Source: Diphasiastrum complanatum
Lineage: Eukaryota; Streptophyta; Lycopodiopsida; Lycopodiales; Lycopodiaceae
NCBI GenBank assembly: GCA_029204225.1
Contig: CM055103.1
Span: 25,124,656-25,188,655 of the forward strand
Length of the DNA stretch: 64,000 bases
Reading direction: 5' to 3'
Shown here: one piece after another, positions 48,401 to 57,739 of the stretch
Layout: each line of letters begins with the position of its first letter
How positions within the stretch are numbered: position 1 is the stretch's first letter
Made by a program: the position numbers and the translations under genes
The notes under the pieces: generated by a model
Seen by the model: only the letters and a program-made list of their open reading frames with translations
Database searches by the model: none
Told to the model about the DNA's origin: nothing

Positions 48401-49023
48401 GGGTGGAGGTGGGTGCTGTTACTGGATATGGGCTGTTTGAGCATATCAAGTATGTTATGTGGCCACTGATGCTGGACAGGTCTTGCTCAACTGCAAAAGG
48501 CTTAGAGGATCCTGCTGCTTCATGTTTATTGTTGAATGGGTCTTTCCTGACTCCCAATATCCTCGAAGGCTCTGCTACTGTGTGTGTGGCTGCTTATAAG
48601 CTTACATATACATATGTTAACCTTCTGTTTATAAGGTTATATGTGCTGTTGTAATTTTCTGTTTATAGATGATGTACGTGTTACAGAGCACAATTAGCTT
48701 CTTAATATTTCTCATATTGTCTGTTGCCTCTCGTCATTATTTATGATTTTAACATTGGTATTGCCTAGAAGCATTTATAATGGAGTTTTATGATTGATTG
48801 CTTTTCTTGATATCCATTTTGGCAGGCTCGAAAATATGAACTAGTAGCTACCGTTACCCACCATGGGAAGGATCATTCTATGGGTCATTACACAGCAGAT
48901 GCAAAGCAGTTTGATGGTCGATGGCTGCGTTTTGATGATGGCATGGTTAGCTTCGTTAATTTGAATCGGGTTCTACATGACCAAGCTTACATACTTTTTT
49001 ATAAGAAAAGTGGTTTAGGCTAA
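29018..49023 (+). CDS. UBP24: ubiquitin carboxyl-terminal hydrolase, UBP24/USP10-like (8 coding exons, joined)
   Basis: A cysteine protease that removes ubiquitin from substrates. Exons: 29018-29032, 29970-30567, 30707-30909, 37036-37247, 37373-37608, 38449-38588, 42095-42280, 48826-49023; introns begin GT and end AG and phases agree, giving about 595 residues, close to the length of Arabidopsis UBP24. Residues 9-12 are FGSF, followed by a low-complexity linker to about 205. The Cys box GLMNTGNSCFLNATLQALL has the catalytic Cys at about 243. RQEDAQEF is at 343-350. The block GSKASATVQPFLLLHLEI and the motif LILHLMRFSFG follow. The His box is MGHYTADA, with His at about 551, then WLRFDD (Asp 567/568). 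All catalytic residues are present. The plant homologue is placed in the USP10 group, and the symbol is by similarity only. Introns 1, 3, 6 and 7 are long and carry repeats. Confidence 0.93.
29033..29969 (+). other. UBP24-like intron 1
   Basis: 937 bases, GT...AG. The 63-80 codon ORFs inside are not conserved coding sequence as far as I can tell. Confidence 0.8.
29970..30567 (+). CDS. UBP24: UBP24-like exon 2
   Basis: Acceptor TTGAGCAG; 598 bases, ending in phase 1 at donor GTAAAT. It encodes VILFGSFSEDEAKALQSSPS and a Ser/Glu/Lys-rich, probably disordered linker. Confidence 0.9.
30707..30909 (+). CDS. UBP24: UBP24-like exon 3 (Cys box)
   Basis: Acceptor TTTTGCAG; 203 bases; ends in phase 0 at donor GTATTC. 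It encodes GLQSFGRRLQPRGLMNTGNS and the catalytic Cys, then ALLSCSPFWHLVQSLRTS. Confidence 0.95.
32101..32458 (-). repeat. chromovirus 3' LTR
   Basis: Paired with 34693-35053; shares GCGCCCTCCCAATAGGAGG and ends CCATAAC. The outer end near 32101 is diverged and approximate. Confidence 0.9.
32459..32470 (-). other. polypurine tract of the chromovirus remnant
   Basis: The minus strand reads CTGCAGGGGAGA directly before the LTR start. Confidence 0.6.
32700..33990 (-). pseudogene. chromovirus integrase with C-terminal chromodomain
   Basis: Minus frames: LLSDAHASPIGGHFGFQKSY and FYWPSMKSELAHLIRDCPFC (H2C2 finger); integrase core DISMDFILGLPHTRRGHDS (first Asp), TILSDRDSKFTSTFWTL (second Asp), then after a frameshift near 33410 LAEYSYNSSVSTSTGVPPF (catalytic Glu). 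GDMVYLL is followed by a further frameshift near 33080, then LSPITYRLQLPDST and the chromodomain VQFLVQWNGHPLEEATWEP at 32770-32850. Chromodomains guide integration to marked chromatin in this clade. The core triad is visible but two frameshifts make it dead. Confidence 0.9.
34037..34440 (-). repeat. tandem repeat of 69-79 bp, about six units
   Basis: Units start TAGTAGGGCGYTGGACAGC at about 34037, 34106, 34185, 34264, 34334 and 34403. It sits between the primer-binding site and the surviving pol of the chromovirus, where gag would be expected. Confidence 0.85.
34680..34691 (-). other. primer-binding site of the chromovirus
   Basis: The minus strand reads TGGTATCAGAGC next to the LTR end TTGTAAC. 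Confidence 0.88.
34693..35053 (-). repeat. chromovirus 5' LTR
   Basis: 361 bp, plus-strand ends GTTACAAGC...CCATAAC, so the termini are GTTA/TAAC rather than TG/CA. Contains CCTATATATACCC as a TATA candidate. Confidence 0.9.
35850..36164 (+). CDS. unassigned ORF in intron 3
   Basis: 104 codons including AAEKTLLSFLEWLELSPMPS and EARAGLLGSLLSKSVDSP. I do not recognise it. The UBP24-like exon phases join cleanly without it, so it is not needed as an exon. It could be an old insertion fragment or chance. Confidence 0.25.
   Translation: MYISNQMSPGEMNYFCFTVILFPDQLLCMNQSVPAITDAAEKTLLSFLEWLELSPMPSLLNEARAGLLGSLLSKSVDSPIFTFACSSLCTLLSWGCLVHFQWLL
36378..36442. repeat. GA microsatellite at a LINE 3' end
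   Basis: About 32 GA units immediately followed by the inverted LINE 3' UTR; on the minus strand this reads as a CT tail. Confidence 0.95.
36443..36560 (-). mobile_element. LINE 3' UTR fragment
   Basis: The reverse complement (ACACACTTGATATGTACTTT, CTTATATGCCTATTGGCATG, TTAATAAAATC then CT repeat) is the same 3' end as at 28042-28109. Confidence 0.7.
36816..37063 (+). repeat. tandem duplication of the exon 4 splice acceptor
   Basis: Two imperfect copies share TGACATTTA, ACTAGTCTTGCAYCTCATAG and TGTTTCAGATGGGCTATCC; the first (about 36816-36950) diverges after CAGGCTATGA, the second continues into exon 4. Confidence 0.9.
37036..37247 (+). CDS. UBP24: UBP24-like exon 4
   Basis: Acceptor GTGTTTCAG; 212 bases. 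Starts MGYPTLRAMIDFVGEFE and encodes GRPFAPTMFEPVLRSFNPD. A near-copy of this acceptor and the first 30 exon bases lies about 120 bases upstream. Confidence 0.93.
37373..37608 (+). CDS. UBP24: UBP24-like exon 5
   Basis: Acceptor ATCATGCAG; 236 bases. Encodes RQEDAQEFLSYLMDQMHEEL, SDEDEWETVGPKNRTAITR and SPLSEVFGGQIRSIVKSKG; donor GTAAAT. Confidence 0.95.
37609..38448 (+). other. UBP24-like intron 5
   Basis: 840 bases, no gene. Contains a G tract (about 37708-37735, interrupted by one C). Confidence 0.8.
38449..38588 (+). CDS. UBP24: UBP24-like exon 6
   Basis: Acceptor GTGGACAG; 140 bases. Encodes GSKASATVQPFLLLHLEIVP and EDALKLFAAPESLEGYKSTG. Confidence 0.94.
38589..42094 (+). other. UBP24-like intron 6 (3.5 kb)
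   Basis: No recognisable coding sequence. Contains a 100 bp direct duplication (39657-39897) and, near 39990-40390, several TGGCAAAYGATC-like words. Confidence 0.75.
39657..39897 (+). repeat. 100 bp direct duplication
   Basis: Copies 39657-39756 and 39798-39897 differ at one base seen by eye (AAAGTAATG versus AAACTAATG), with a 41 base spacer. Contains ATGGACTGGGGGGAGGTGGG. Confidence 0.95.
42095..42280 (+). CDS. UBP24: UBP24-like exon 7
   Basis: Acceptor CTGTTACAG; 186 bases, phase 0 on both sides. Encodes KSVKIQALPKVLILHLMRFS and VNKPVRFPLEFTLGRELL. Confidence 0.94.
42281..48825 (+). other. UBP24-like intron 7 (6.5 kb)
   Basis: AT-rich. Hydrophobic overlapping ORFs at 46334-46775 have no recognised family. 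TGTTGGGTATTATC occurs at about 45165 and 45498 in related contexts, possibly fragments of one LTR. A pair of imperfect repeats lies at 47568-47763. No exon is required here. Confidence 0.7.
47568..47763 (+). repeat. two imperfect direct repeats of 90-100 bp
   Basis: Units share GGGCTTGGAGGCTCCT, CTCTACAAGTGCARGCTTAT, GTCATTACTAGCTTSAGTTC and TAGGCCACTTGGG; the first has a small insertion (AGATATACCAAGTCTAGG). Confidence 0.88.
48826..49023 (+). CDS. UBP24: UBP24-like exon 8 (His box, stop)
   Basis: Acceptor TTTTGGCAG. Encodes KYELVATVTHHGKDHSMGHY with the catalytic His, WLRFDDGMV, and the C-terminus HDQAYILFYKKSGLG before TAA. Confidence 0.95.
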   Translation, partial: ARKYELVATVTHHGKDHSMGHYTADAKQFDGRWLRFDDGMVSFVNLNRVLHDQAYILFYKKSGLG

Positions 49024-51239
49024 AAACGTCACAGTTTCGCTTTAATTTGTCCCAGAGTGCATGACTTATGAAGGTGTTTGATTGTGTGTTACAAGCTGCG
49101 GGAAGCAGTGCAAAAGTTTTAGCTCTCATAATAGGCCCTGCAAAACCCCAGAAATTGTCGCTTGTGCAATTCTGGTGTACCACCTGTTGAACGAGGTCTC
49201 CAAATTGGAGCAATCGTTAACTGGTTCACAACATTATTTGCATTTGTAGAGCATTTTCTAAGTTTTGACATTTCCATACGGCAAGTTGAGGTATGTTTAG
49301 TCACAAATTTTTAATCTGAAAGATAAAAGTAGAATGGGTCTCGAATGTGATACTCAATCTAAATTTATGAGCTATCCAAAGTGTTGGTAGAAGTTTGTTG
49401 CGTACTGAATGAATAGCTGTTTAGTTAGGAGCTTTGTGGGAAAGTAGCATGGAGCTCAGAATATTGAATCTTTCACCAGATTTCTTGTCTGATTTGAGAG
49501 GGCGTACATTTATTGATCTAAATAGCTTTAGCTATGGTTGAGCTGTGAAAAATTCACATTAGCCATTTAAATAGTCTACTAAGTCCATTTAATTCGATTA
49601 CGACCTGTAGTATTTTCTGTGAAGGCAAGCACTGGGTAATTGAAGAGCAGTAAGCTGAAAAATCGTATCTCCATGTGCATTAAAATATTTTAAAACATAA
49701 AAGAATTTGGCTTATTAGATTGTATCACTCAAATGATGAGTAAAAGGTTAGAGAGACCGGTTAGCTTCTAGTCATGAAGCAACATCGGGAGATTCGCCTC
49801 GAATACGTGGGATGCTTCACTTGTTGCATATTGTTTTAGAGTTGGTTGTTTTTTGAGTACTACAATTGGAATGTAAGTAGATTTCTCAACAACAATAGTC
49901 AAAAGAATGTCGATATCTCATTGTCATTTTGGTAATTCAATATGGAGTGCTGATTTGAATGAATTTGAGCTTGTATATGCATAATATCATTATTGCATTG
50001 CCTGTTCCATCCGGGATCGTGCTTCATAACAATCCCGAAAACCCGATCAGGATCTTTGCAAATTTTTTATCTTTGATTGGTTTTTTAGGTTCTTGATTGT
50101 TTTAAGTTTTTATTTGGTTTTCAGGGTTTGTAGTTGGTCTTTCAGTTGTTTTCTTTAGTTTTTGAATGGTGTAAAAAAAAAATTAATTGAAAAAAGAAGG
50201 CGTTTTGGAACACAGATGCATCTATGATGCATATGCAAGGGGATGTATTCTATGGAGCATGTTTTGAGTTACGTCTCACTTGTAAGAGCTATTGGCAATA
50301 TTTGAATGGTTATTTGAGGGAGAAATGGGTAAAATTGACTAACCAAAACATTATTCTTTTCACTGCTTGATGATTCTAAGATCACAAAGATAAGTGATTG
50401 GGACTTCTCTTTTAAAAAATTGAGGAAATTTTTGCGGAACCAAATTTAAATGTGGGTTTGCATTGTAGAAGAGTTCCGAAGAACTTGACGTGATACCAAT
50501 TTGTAGACAGAAGGAGAGGTAATAGGAAAGTAGGAAAGCCAAGAGTTGTGAATCTTGAAAATTGGATATCAACATGGTAAAGCGTGTAAATAACCCATGT
50601 ATTTATTTGGTCATAGCAAAGTCAAAGCATATCCATTTGGCTATCATAGATTTGGCATTAATCTATTTCGGCACTAGTTCATTTTGTTGGATTGATGGGT
50701 AGAGCTAATAAAAGATTCTCAAGGTGGTTCACACATGCACACACACTCAAATGTTTTTTGCCTCATGTATTATTACCACAAGTATGTACATGTACATATT
50801 TAGAATTTGAAATTTTTAAACTTTCAAGTATACTTAAAATGATCTAGAAGAAACTATCAAACATTCAAATATATGCAGGTGTAGAACCAAATTGTGAGAT
50901 CTTACATATTTATTCATTGAAGTTTCATCATAATTTTGACTTTTGTAGGTAAAAGGTGAGTGATCTTCACATTATTCTACTTAAAAGTGATGTCTAGCTA
51001 GATTAGTTGTGGCTTCACATAGCAACAACATGAGCTGAAATTTGGATAACTTGTGCCTCTTGTAGATACCTTCAATAGTAAAATCCACAAAAAAAACATA
51101 AACTATGAGAGATTGATATTGAATCCACCAAATTTTGCCCTCTCATACATTTGGGGGAGGAGTAAAAGGGAACTATAAAAGTTAGTTCATTTTCAGCTTT
51201 CCACGTAACAAATACAAATAGTCACTTAAGAAGAATGTA
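49024..51239. other. 3' flank of the UBP24-like gene, no other gene seen
   Basis: It should hold the 3' UTR. No canonical AATAAA close to the stop was seen. The rest is AT-rich without convincing ORFs. Confidence 0.5.
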
Positions 51240-51790
51240 TTTAGCCTACAATTGGTCCAAACTTTGTTGTGCAAACTTAGAGAAAACCACTTCCAATCTT
51301 AAATATAACATTTTCTTGGCTCTGCCACATAAAGGACACTTATTAGTATTGTCAAACATAATGTTAAGCTTTATTCTAGTTCTAAGACCTCGATGGAGGA
51401 TTTTCAATTGACAAGATTTTAGCTTGCAATTTACTTAAAATTCTTGAATCTCACTTTCATTTCATCAAAGGATGAAGTCTTTTTGGAATATCATTCATTT
51501 TAATCAACCTATGTAGTTTGATCATTTTAATCAACCTACGTAGTTTGATATATAACAAGTAACTTAGTTTGCAGCTCAGCCCCCCTCCGCTTACCTTGAC
51601 TTTAAATGTCAAAGACCAAGAACTTGAAAGAATGTCTAGATTTACAAGATGTCGCTCCATTTTCTAAAACATTTTCCAATCAAAGTTGCAACAGCTCTTT
51701 CAATCTTTGCCATCTTGTAATTGTTTTACGTAGCAAGACACTAGTGCTATTGTTTCCATTGCCCATAATTGGGTTCATGCAATACTTTTG
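51240..51790 (-). pseudogene. LINE zinc-binding (zf-RVT) remnant
   Basis: Minus frames read IMGNGNNSTSVLLRKTITRW, then ILHRGLRTRIKLNIMFDNTN followed by KCPLCGRAKKML. HRGL-TR and CPLCG are hallmarks of the zinc-binding domain downstream of plant LINE reverse transcriptases. Stops and frame changes show it is dead. It differs from the LINE family at 27485. Confidence 0.55.
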
Positions 51791-52399
51791 ACCATTTAAC
51801 GCGAAATCTTTTGAAACGAGAAATGGCGCAGGACCCATTTTTTTTGTAAGCCCTTACAAGTTTTTAGAATTCACGTAAATTTTAAACCTTTAATTCAAAA
51901 ATAAATTAATTATTTTGTAAGATGCTACATTTTGGAAATATTTAAAATTTAGACGGAATTATGCAAAATATTTCTAGAATTTTACATTCAAATTGCTCAA
52001 AAATAAAAACATTAGTTGTGTGCAATTCGTTAATATGAAAAATAATTGTTAAATTAAGCGATTATAACATATGTATAATTCTAAAAATTATACATATGTT
52101 ATAATAATATTATCAAAAACTTATTTACACTTAATTGCATTTTAACAATCAAATAAACATTAGAGATGTAAAATTTAAGAAGATATGCTTATCTAACAAA
52201 TATAATTCAACAATAAACTTACTTAACAAAAAATATATTTAATACTACTTTAAAAAACAAACGTTTTCTTACAAAAATATAATCAATTTTCAAATAAGAG
52301 AAAAATCTCCATAAATAAAATCTCGCTAAATGTTTTTACAAAAATGTAATAAAAAATTCTCAATCAGATCTTTTGGATCTGGAGAATTCCAACACTTTG
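51791..52399. other. very AT-rich gene-free stretch
   Basis: No ORF supported; contains a perfect hairpin at 52061-52105. Confidence 0.6.
52061..52105. repeat. perfect 20 bp hairpin
   Basis: ATTATAACATATGTATAATT at 52061-52080 is exactly complementary to 52086-52105 with a 5-base loop (CTAAA). Confidence 0.95.
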
Positions 52400-53372
52400 T
52401 ATCTGTTGGAGTTGTTGTCCTGTCCTGATGAGTAACAACATCTACAACTACATTATAACTTTGCTCAACCACCTCAGCCAGATCTCCTTTCATCATCAAC
52501 AACACCACTGGCAGGTGGTTGAGGCTCCTTACATAATGGAGCAATACCATCTTCAGAAGGCCCCAACTTACCCACATCATGAAACTCATTTGGCAAAACT
52601 GAGATACCAGCTAACTTCATTTTAACAAAACTTGCTAAACTCTCATCTAATTCAGTCCAAAAGGTGCATACCCTTTTGGACCCCTTTTGGAATCCCTTTT
52701 GGACCCACTACCACTAAATAATTTAAAATCCAGTCCGCATGATGAGAAAAGATTTTGATTAATTTATTTGCAAGCTGTTGTGGCTTTTGATATGGGCAAG
52801 CCATAGAACTAGTCATTGGATTTTTTAGGTTCTTTGTCATTGTAGGGAATTCAAAATGATTTCCAAAATCCGCGTTCCTTGCAGTGTTGTAGTGCAACAT
52901 CGATATCTTTTTATTGGTAGAGAAGTGGCCGATGATGAGATACTCGATCTCATTGCAGAGACGTGCACCACCATAATTCTGCACATTTGGCTTGTACCTA
53001 CAATTATTCAAGGAAGATAGTAAAAAAAACAAACAACAAAGACTGTTTCAAATATAAAAATGACTTGTAGATGTATTTAGTTAAAATCAATACTTACCAA
53101 ATGGCATTCTCAATCTCCGCATTGTAGATCTCCACTAGGGCCTTGTGGAAACCTACTTGTTGCCAACTAGAGTGAAATATCACTATCCTCCAAAGTGGAG
53201 CTGTAGTGATCTCCAGGAAACCAGCAACAGCTTCTTTGACTTCTGTGTATTTAAATGGGTGATCATCATTCAATGAGCCCAAGGTGAGCACCTGGACAAA
53301 CTCCATTTCAAATGGTGTATGGCAAGAAGCCGTAATGCTTGCTGAAACTTTTGTTCCAAGTTTGAGAGTCAA
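52400..53372 (-). pseudogene. DNA-methylase-like gene fragment with an intron
   Basis: Two minus-strand exons joined by a 100 base GT-AG intron (52998-53097) read FLEITTAPLWRIVIFHSSWQ, EIENAIW|YKPNVQNYGG, NEIEYLIIGHFSTNKK, MACPYQKPQQLANKLIKIFS and DWILNYLVVVGP. The order fits the C-terminal half of an N4/N6 DNA methyltransferase fold: a strand ending in an HS block, IGH, the PYQKP..L...LI..FS..DWIL block, and the glycine loop that binds S-adenosylmethionine. The DPPY catalytic motif would lie upstream and is lost where gypsy DNA begins at about 53395. The usual Asp-x-x-x-Gly loop is altered (NYLVVVG). After a stop at 52652 the C-terminus continues in another frame. Probably inactive. Confidence 0.6.
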
Positions 53373-53394
53373 GTATAGGGGAATCTACCCAAAG

Positions 53395-53700
53395 GAGGCT
53401 TCGAAATCTCCTCCAACTCCATGAAACTCGCTTCCTAGCTTTTCATGCCCTACTTGTGGAGAAACAGTGACGGAAGGCTTGGCACGATCAAAATATCAAG
53501 ACCAAGGACCTTGTTCAGGGAGAATTGGCTCTGGTATACAAGGCCAAGGCACATGAAGACAAGATCAAGTTTCTAGGAGAAGGACCCTTCAAGGTAGTAG
53601 AAATCCAACCTAATGGCAAAATCATTCTCGCCGACTTGCAAGGAAAACTGTTTGATACGCCCGTCAATGGCAGTAGGTTGTGTTTGGCCGATGTTTAGAT
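53395..53700 (+). pseudogene. Ty3/gypsy integrase C-terminal fragment
   Basis: The plus frame reads LQLHETRFLAFHALLVEK, then KTKDLVQGELALVYKAKAHE, EGPFKVVEIQPNGKIILADL and GTPVNGSRLC-like DTPVNGSRLCLADV before a stop. The same family as the tail at 17150-17470. It is cut on the left against the methylase-like fragment. Confidence 0.8.
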
Positions 53701-53784
53701 TAGGGATGAGCCTCACGTGGCGTCCTCATCATCATCATCTTCTCACAAAGAATCATCAGCACCACATTAAGATAAATTAGGTAG

Positions 53785-54017
53785 GTGTAGATTAGTTCAT
53801 TTTCATCTAGGAGAATTAGATAGCTATAGATTAGGATTGACTATGGAGTAGGATATATCCTTACAATCATCTAATCTAGATCTAACCTAGTTAACCTAGG
53901 ATCTGGCCTCTAACTACTTCTTCTAAACTACAATACGCAACCCACCTATCCTACTCCATAGTCAATCCTAATCTATAGCTATCTAATTCTCCTAGATGAA
54001 AATGAACTAATCTACAC
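53785..54017. repeat. perfect 71 bp inverted repeat with 91 bp loop
   Basis: 53785-53855 is exactly the reverse complement of 53947-54017, read base by base. The loop (53856-53946) resembles the CTAA-rich LTR at 15955-17140. Confidence 0.97.
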
Positions 54018-54023
54018 ACCATT

Positions 54024-55394
54024 GGCCGCTACAAGGCAAGGCTTGTCATGAAGGGCTACACGCAGAGATATGGTGTTGATTATTTCGACACATATTCGTC
54101 GATGGTCAAGATGGCAAGCATACGACTACTCCTTGCATATGCCACACAACACAATCTGGAAATTCACCAGATTGATGTGAAAACAGACTTCCTCCATGGA
54201 GATCTAGAGGAGGAAATATTCATGAAGCAACCTGAAGGATTTGAAGACCTTGACAATCAACAATGTGTCTGTCGGTTGCAGAGATGCATCTATGGTCTAA
54301 AACAGACATCATGAGCTTGGTATAAGAAGCTCAATAGTCTTCTGAAGTCTCTAGACTTCAATTCTACACAATCGAATTGTAATGTCTACATAAAAAGAGT
54401 AGAAAAAGATTGATAATGACTATTTTTGTGGATGATGACGCTGATCAAAGACACGAAAAGTCAGATTTTTGGAAGTTATGAAATCACAGATCTTGGAGAA
54501 GCAACAAAATGCCTCAGGTTGGAGATCAGAAGTGATCAAACAAAGGGCGAAATGCACTTGAGTCAGTCAGAATACGCCAGAAAGGTGCTCAAGCAGTATC
54601 ACATGATGGACTGCAAAGAAAATGCCACACCAATAATAGATGGAGCCAAGCTGACGAAGCAGGATTGCCCAAAAACGGAAGAGGAAGAACAAAAGATGGC
54701 AGGTATGCCCTACTAGAACCTAATCGGTAGTCTGATGTACCTAACAATTTGTACCAGACCCGATCTAGCTTTCTCTATTTATGCCTTGAGCCCATTCTCT
54801 TCCAATCCTAGCATGGCACATTGGCAAATGGTGAAATGAATCCTAAAGTATCTGAAGGGTACCCAGAATATGGGATTAACCTACAGAGTTGAAAACAAAA
54901 GAAAAGAATTCGAGCTGCATCACTACAGTGATGCGAGCTGGGCGAGCTGCAAAGATGACAACAAGTCCATAATTGGAGGATGTACCATAGTGTGTGGAGC
55001 TGCAATCAGTTGGATATGCAAAAAACAAACCTTGGTAGCTCAATCCTCTTGCGAACTTTGAATACATCACAACTTCAAAGGTGGCAAACGAGGTAATGTG
55101 GATGCAGATGATGCTAGAAGCAATCAGGATACCACAAGAAGGGCCATGCACAATGATGATGGACTCTCAAAGTGCTATTTATTTGTCCCAGAATCATGTC
55201 TTCCATTCAAAGACAAAACACATACCTATGAAGTACCATTACATTCGAGATTTAATCTCGAAAGGAGAGCTCCAAGTCCAGTACATAGAATCTGAAGACA
55301 TGATTGTAAATCTGCTCACAAAGCCGCTCGACAAGCCACTCTTCGCAAAGCAAAGAAAGACAATTGGATTAAACATGCAAAGCTATAAGGTTCA
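54024..55394 (+). pseudogene. Ty1/copia reverse transcriptase-RNase H (copia-4)
   Basis: Plus frames: YKARLVMKGYTQRYGVDYFD, IHQIDVKTDFLHGDLEEEIF, CRLQRCIYGLKQTS, then a stop; the active-site region reads IFVDDD with a small deletion and frameshift near 54430; ITDLGEATKCLRLEI and IGSLMYLTICTRPDLAFSIY follow. RNase H: HHYSDASWASCKDDNKSIIG, TLVAQSSCEL, a frame change, then DSQSAIYLSQN, HIPMKYHYIRDLISKGELQV and VNLLTKPLDKPLF. Typical of the copia lineage with a C-terminal GLNMQSYKV tail. Several stops; integrase and gag are absent. Confidence 0.9.
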
Positions 55395-55402
55395 AGAGGG
55401 AG
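55393..55402 (+). other. polypurine tract of copia-4
   Basis: CAAGAGGGAG immediately before the LTR start TGTCAAAAATGG. Confidence 0.78.
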
Positions 55403-56090
55403 TGTCAAAAATGGTGAATTCCTGCAGCTTTGCCGCAACACAAAATTCAACAAACCTTGACTCAAAGGTCGAACGATTCACGAAAGTCAGTGTGCTTCCA
55501 AGACAAACAATTTGTGAATCATTCGCAAATCGTATACACACCTCCAGGACCGCAAAGCGATGCAAAATGAGAAGACACAAAAGAAACAAAAGGAAACGAA
55601 AGAAACGAAGGGGAATCTTTTGCACTACCAGCTGGCAGCTCAACGGGCTTAGAGTTTTAGACTTCATACCCAGTTGAAACGGGTAGCAACGACGGAGAGT
55701 AACTGATTAGTTGATTAGCGTTAATTACTCTTGTAATTCTCTGTTTAGCTATATTTTAAACTCCACACATTGGAGATAAAAATATACTTCTGGATAGAAA
55801 TAGAGATAGAGACACACACAGAGAATGTGAGTGAGTAGAGCAGAAAAGAAATAGACTAGAAACAAAAAATAGCTGTGCATGAAAGTTTGCCAACAAGCAG
55901 AACACAACGAAAGAGCAGAGCGTCAGGCCGCCAACAAGCGAGACATTGACGATCTCGCTCTAAAAATCAAACTGATAATTGATTGCTCTATTTTCATGCA
56001 TCTCCTTGTCTTATGCTGTCTTGATTGCTAGAATGGAATCTGTTTGTGATGTGTAGTCGTGTAACTAGGTTCCTGTGAAGCTTCCCTGCA
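55403..56090 (+). repeat. copia-4 3' LTR (right end approximate)
   Basis: It begins TGTCAAAAATGG after the purine tract. The ORF running through it is an overlap of the RNase H frame and LTR. A CTCCACACATTGGAGATAAA stretch and polyadenylation-like area precede TTCCCTGCA near 56088, a possible end. No partner LTR is present. Confidence 0.55.
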
Positions 56091-56109
56091 AAAGAAAATT
56101 CAAAGAAAC

Positions 56110-57534
56110 GAAATCGTTCACGACAATGAAACGAAAAATAGTTTTGCGACATCTCCTTTTGCAAGTATCACATCTATAGCATCTAAAATATCTCCTTTAG
56201 GTAGTGTGCATAGTTGTTCAATTGATACTGGACATACAGACGGAGCATCTTCTGACTGTCTGACGGTATGCTTGAGCGATCAATCTTCATTTGAATACCC
56301 TGATGCTATGAGGCAAACAACATCTCCTATGCATCAACAAAGGAGGAACTTTGGCAAAAATAGAAAGATTTTCTTGGTATCTAATAGAAAGCTTTGCAAA
56401 GCAACACGATGTGGTTGTTGTGTAAAGAATTGTTTGTTTAAGTTAGGGAAGAAAAACTTGAAGGTTATTCGAGAATACTACTTCGATCTTGATGCCGACT
56501 GACAAGATGCTTATTTGTATGCTAATATTATTCCGTGTTTGAACAAGCAATTTGAGTACTCTTTGAACGACGTACTTGTCTGTCGCAAAACATTTCAAAT
56601 TATGCTTAGCTTAGGCAACAATCATTTACAAATGATTGCTTATAGGATTCAAAAGTGTGGCTACATCAGAAAGCCTCTTCAAGATATTGGTTTCATTGCT
56701 CAACATTATGTAAGATGGATGGAACAACATTTTTGGCTTCAATGTGAGGACGTGATGCCCACGTCATTTGTTTGACAATTTTTCAAGGCGTGAGATTTTT
56801 TCTCTGTACAAGGAAGAAATGATTAGCGAGGATGAGAGATTTATAAGTTACTCATTCTTCACTAGGATCTAGAAATCATTTTTCAACGAGGTTATAATTC
56901 CAAGGAAAGTCTGAATGGGTCAATGCAACATTTGTGACAAGCTCAAGAGTAGAAGAAAAATGGTGATTAATCAAACTGGCGCAGAGGATGTCAAGTCAGC
57001 TTTGAAAAGTCATAAAGAGGAACAAGCACAAGAAAGAAAGAAAGTGATGGATCATAGAAGAAAATGTTTCTCTTTTCCTGAGAAATATATGGGACTGGTT
57101 ATTGATGGAATGGATCAGAAGAAAATGAATTTGCCTCACTTTGTTAGGACCCCAAAGGACATCACAGAGGAATTTTTCAAATACATTTGGTTGGATGTTT
57201 AATTTATAATGCATGCGTCCACCCAAAAGTTTATCTTATGTATCCGAATATTCATAATGATCTGAATCTAACTATTACAATAATACACTAGGTGATATTT
57301 TTGTGGCCAGAACACTTACCTCCAGTACTTTACTTGCAATTGGACACCACAGCTCGTGAGAATAAAAACCAGATGGTTTTGCTTGTTGCAAAAAATATAT
57401 TTCAAAAAGTTAAACTCAATTTTCTTCTGGTTGGTCATACGCATGATCATATAGATCAAATGCTTAGTACATTTGCAAGGAAATTGTCACGTCATGATGC
57501 ATTCACTCTCCCGCAGATGATGACTCTTGAGTAG
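56110..57534 (+). pseudogene. DUF7869-type protein, N-terminal and core part
   Basis: Plus frames in order: CGCC-containing Cys cluster (CKATRCGCCVKNCLFKLG, 56395-56450), NDVLVCRKTFQIMLSLGNNH, QCNICDKLKSRRKMVIN, FPEKYMGLVIDGMDQKKMNL with Asp at 57104, then after a frameshift near 57190 GCLIYNACVHPKVYLMYP, LQLDTTARENKNQMVLLVAK with Asp at 57343, and FLLVGHTHDHIDQMLSTFAR with Asp at 57454. This order matches what I remember of DUF7869 proteins of mosses and invertebrates. The function of the family is not established. Stops at 56502, 56775 and near 57290 and the downstream insertion show it is inactive. Confidence 0.75.
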
Positions 57535-57540
57535 AGAGAG

Positions 57541-57736
<196 letters not shown>

Positions 57737-57739
57737 TAG

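Noticed and set aside
55081-55677. 198-codon ORF at the end of copia-4 as a separate gene
   Set aside because: The first half is the RNase H end; the rest is read-through across the polypurine tract into the LTR.
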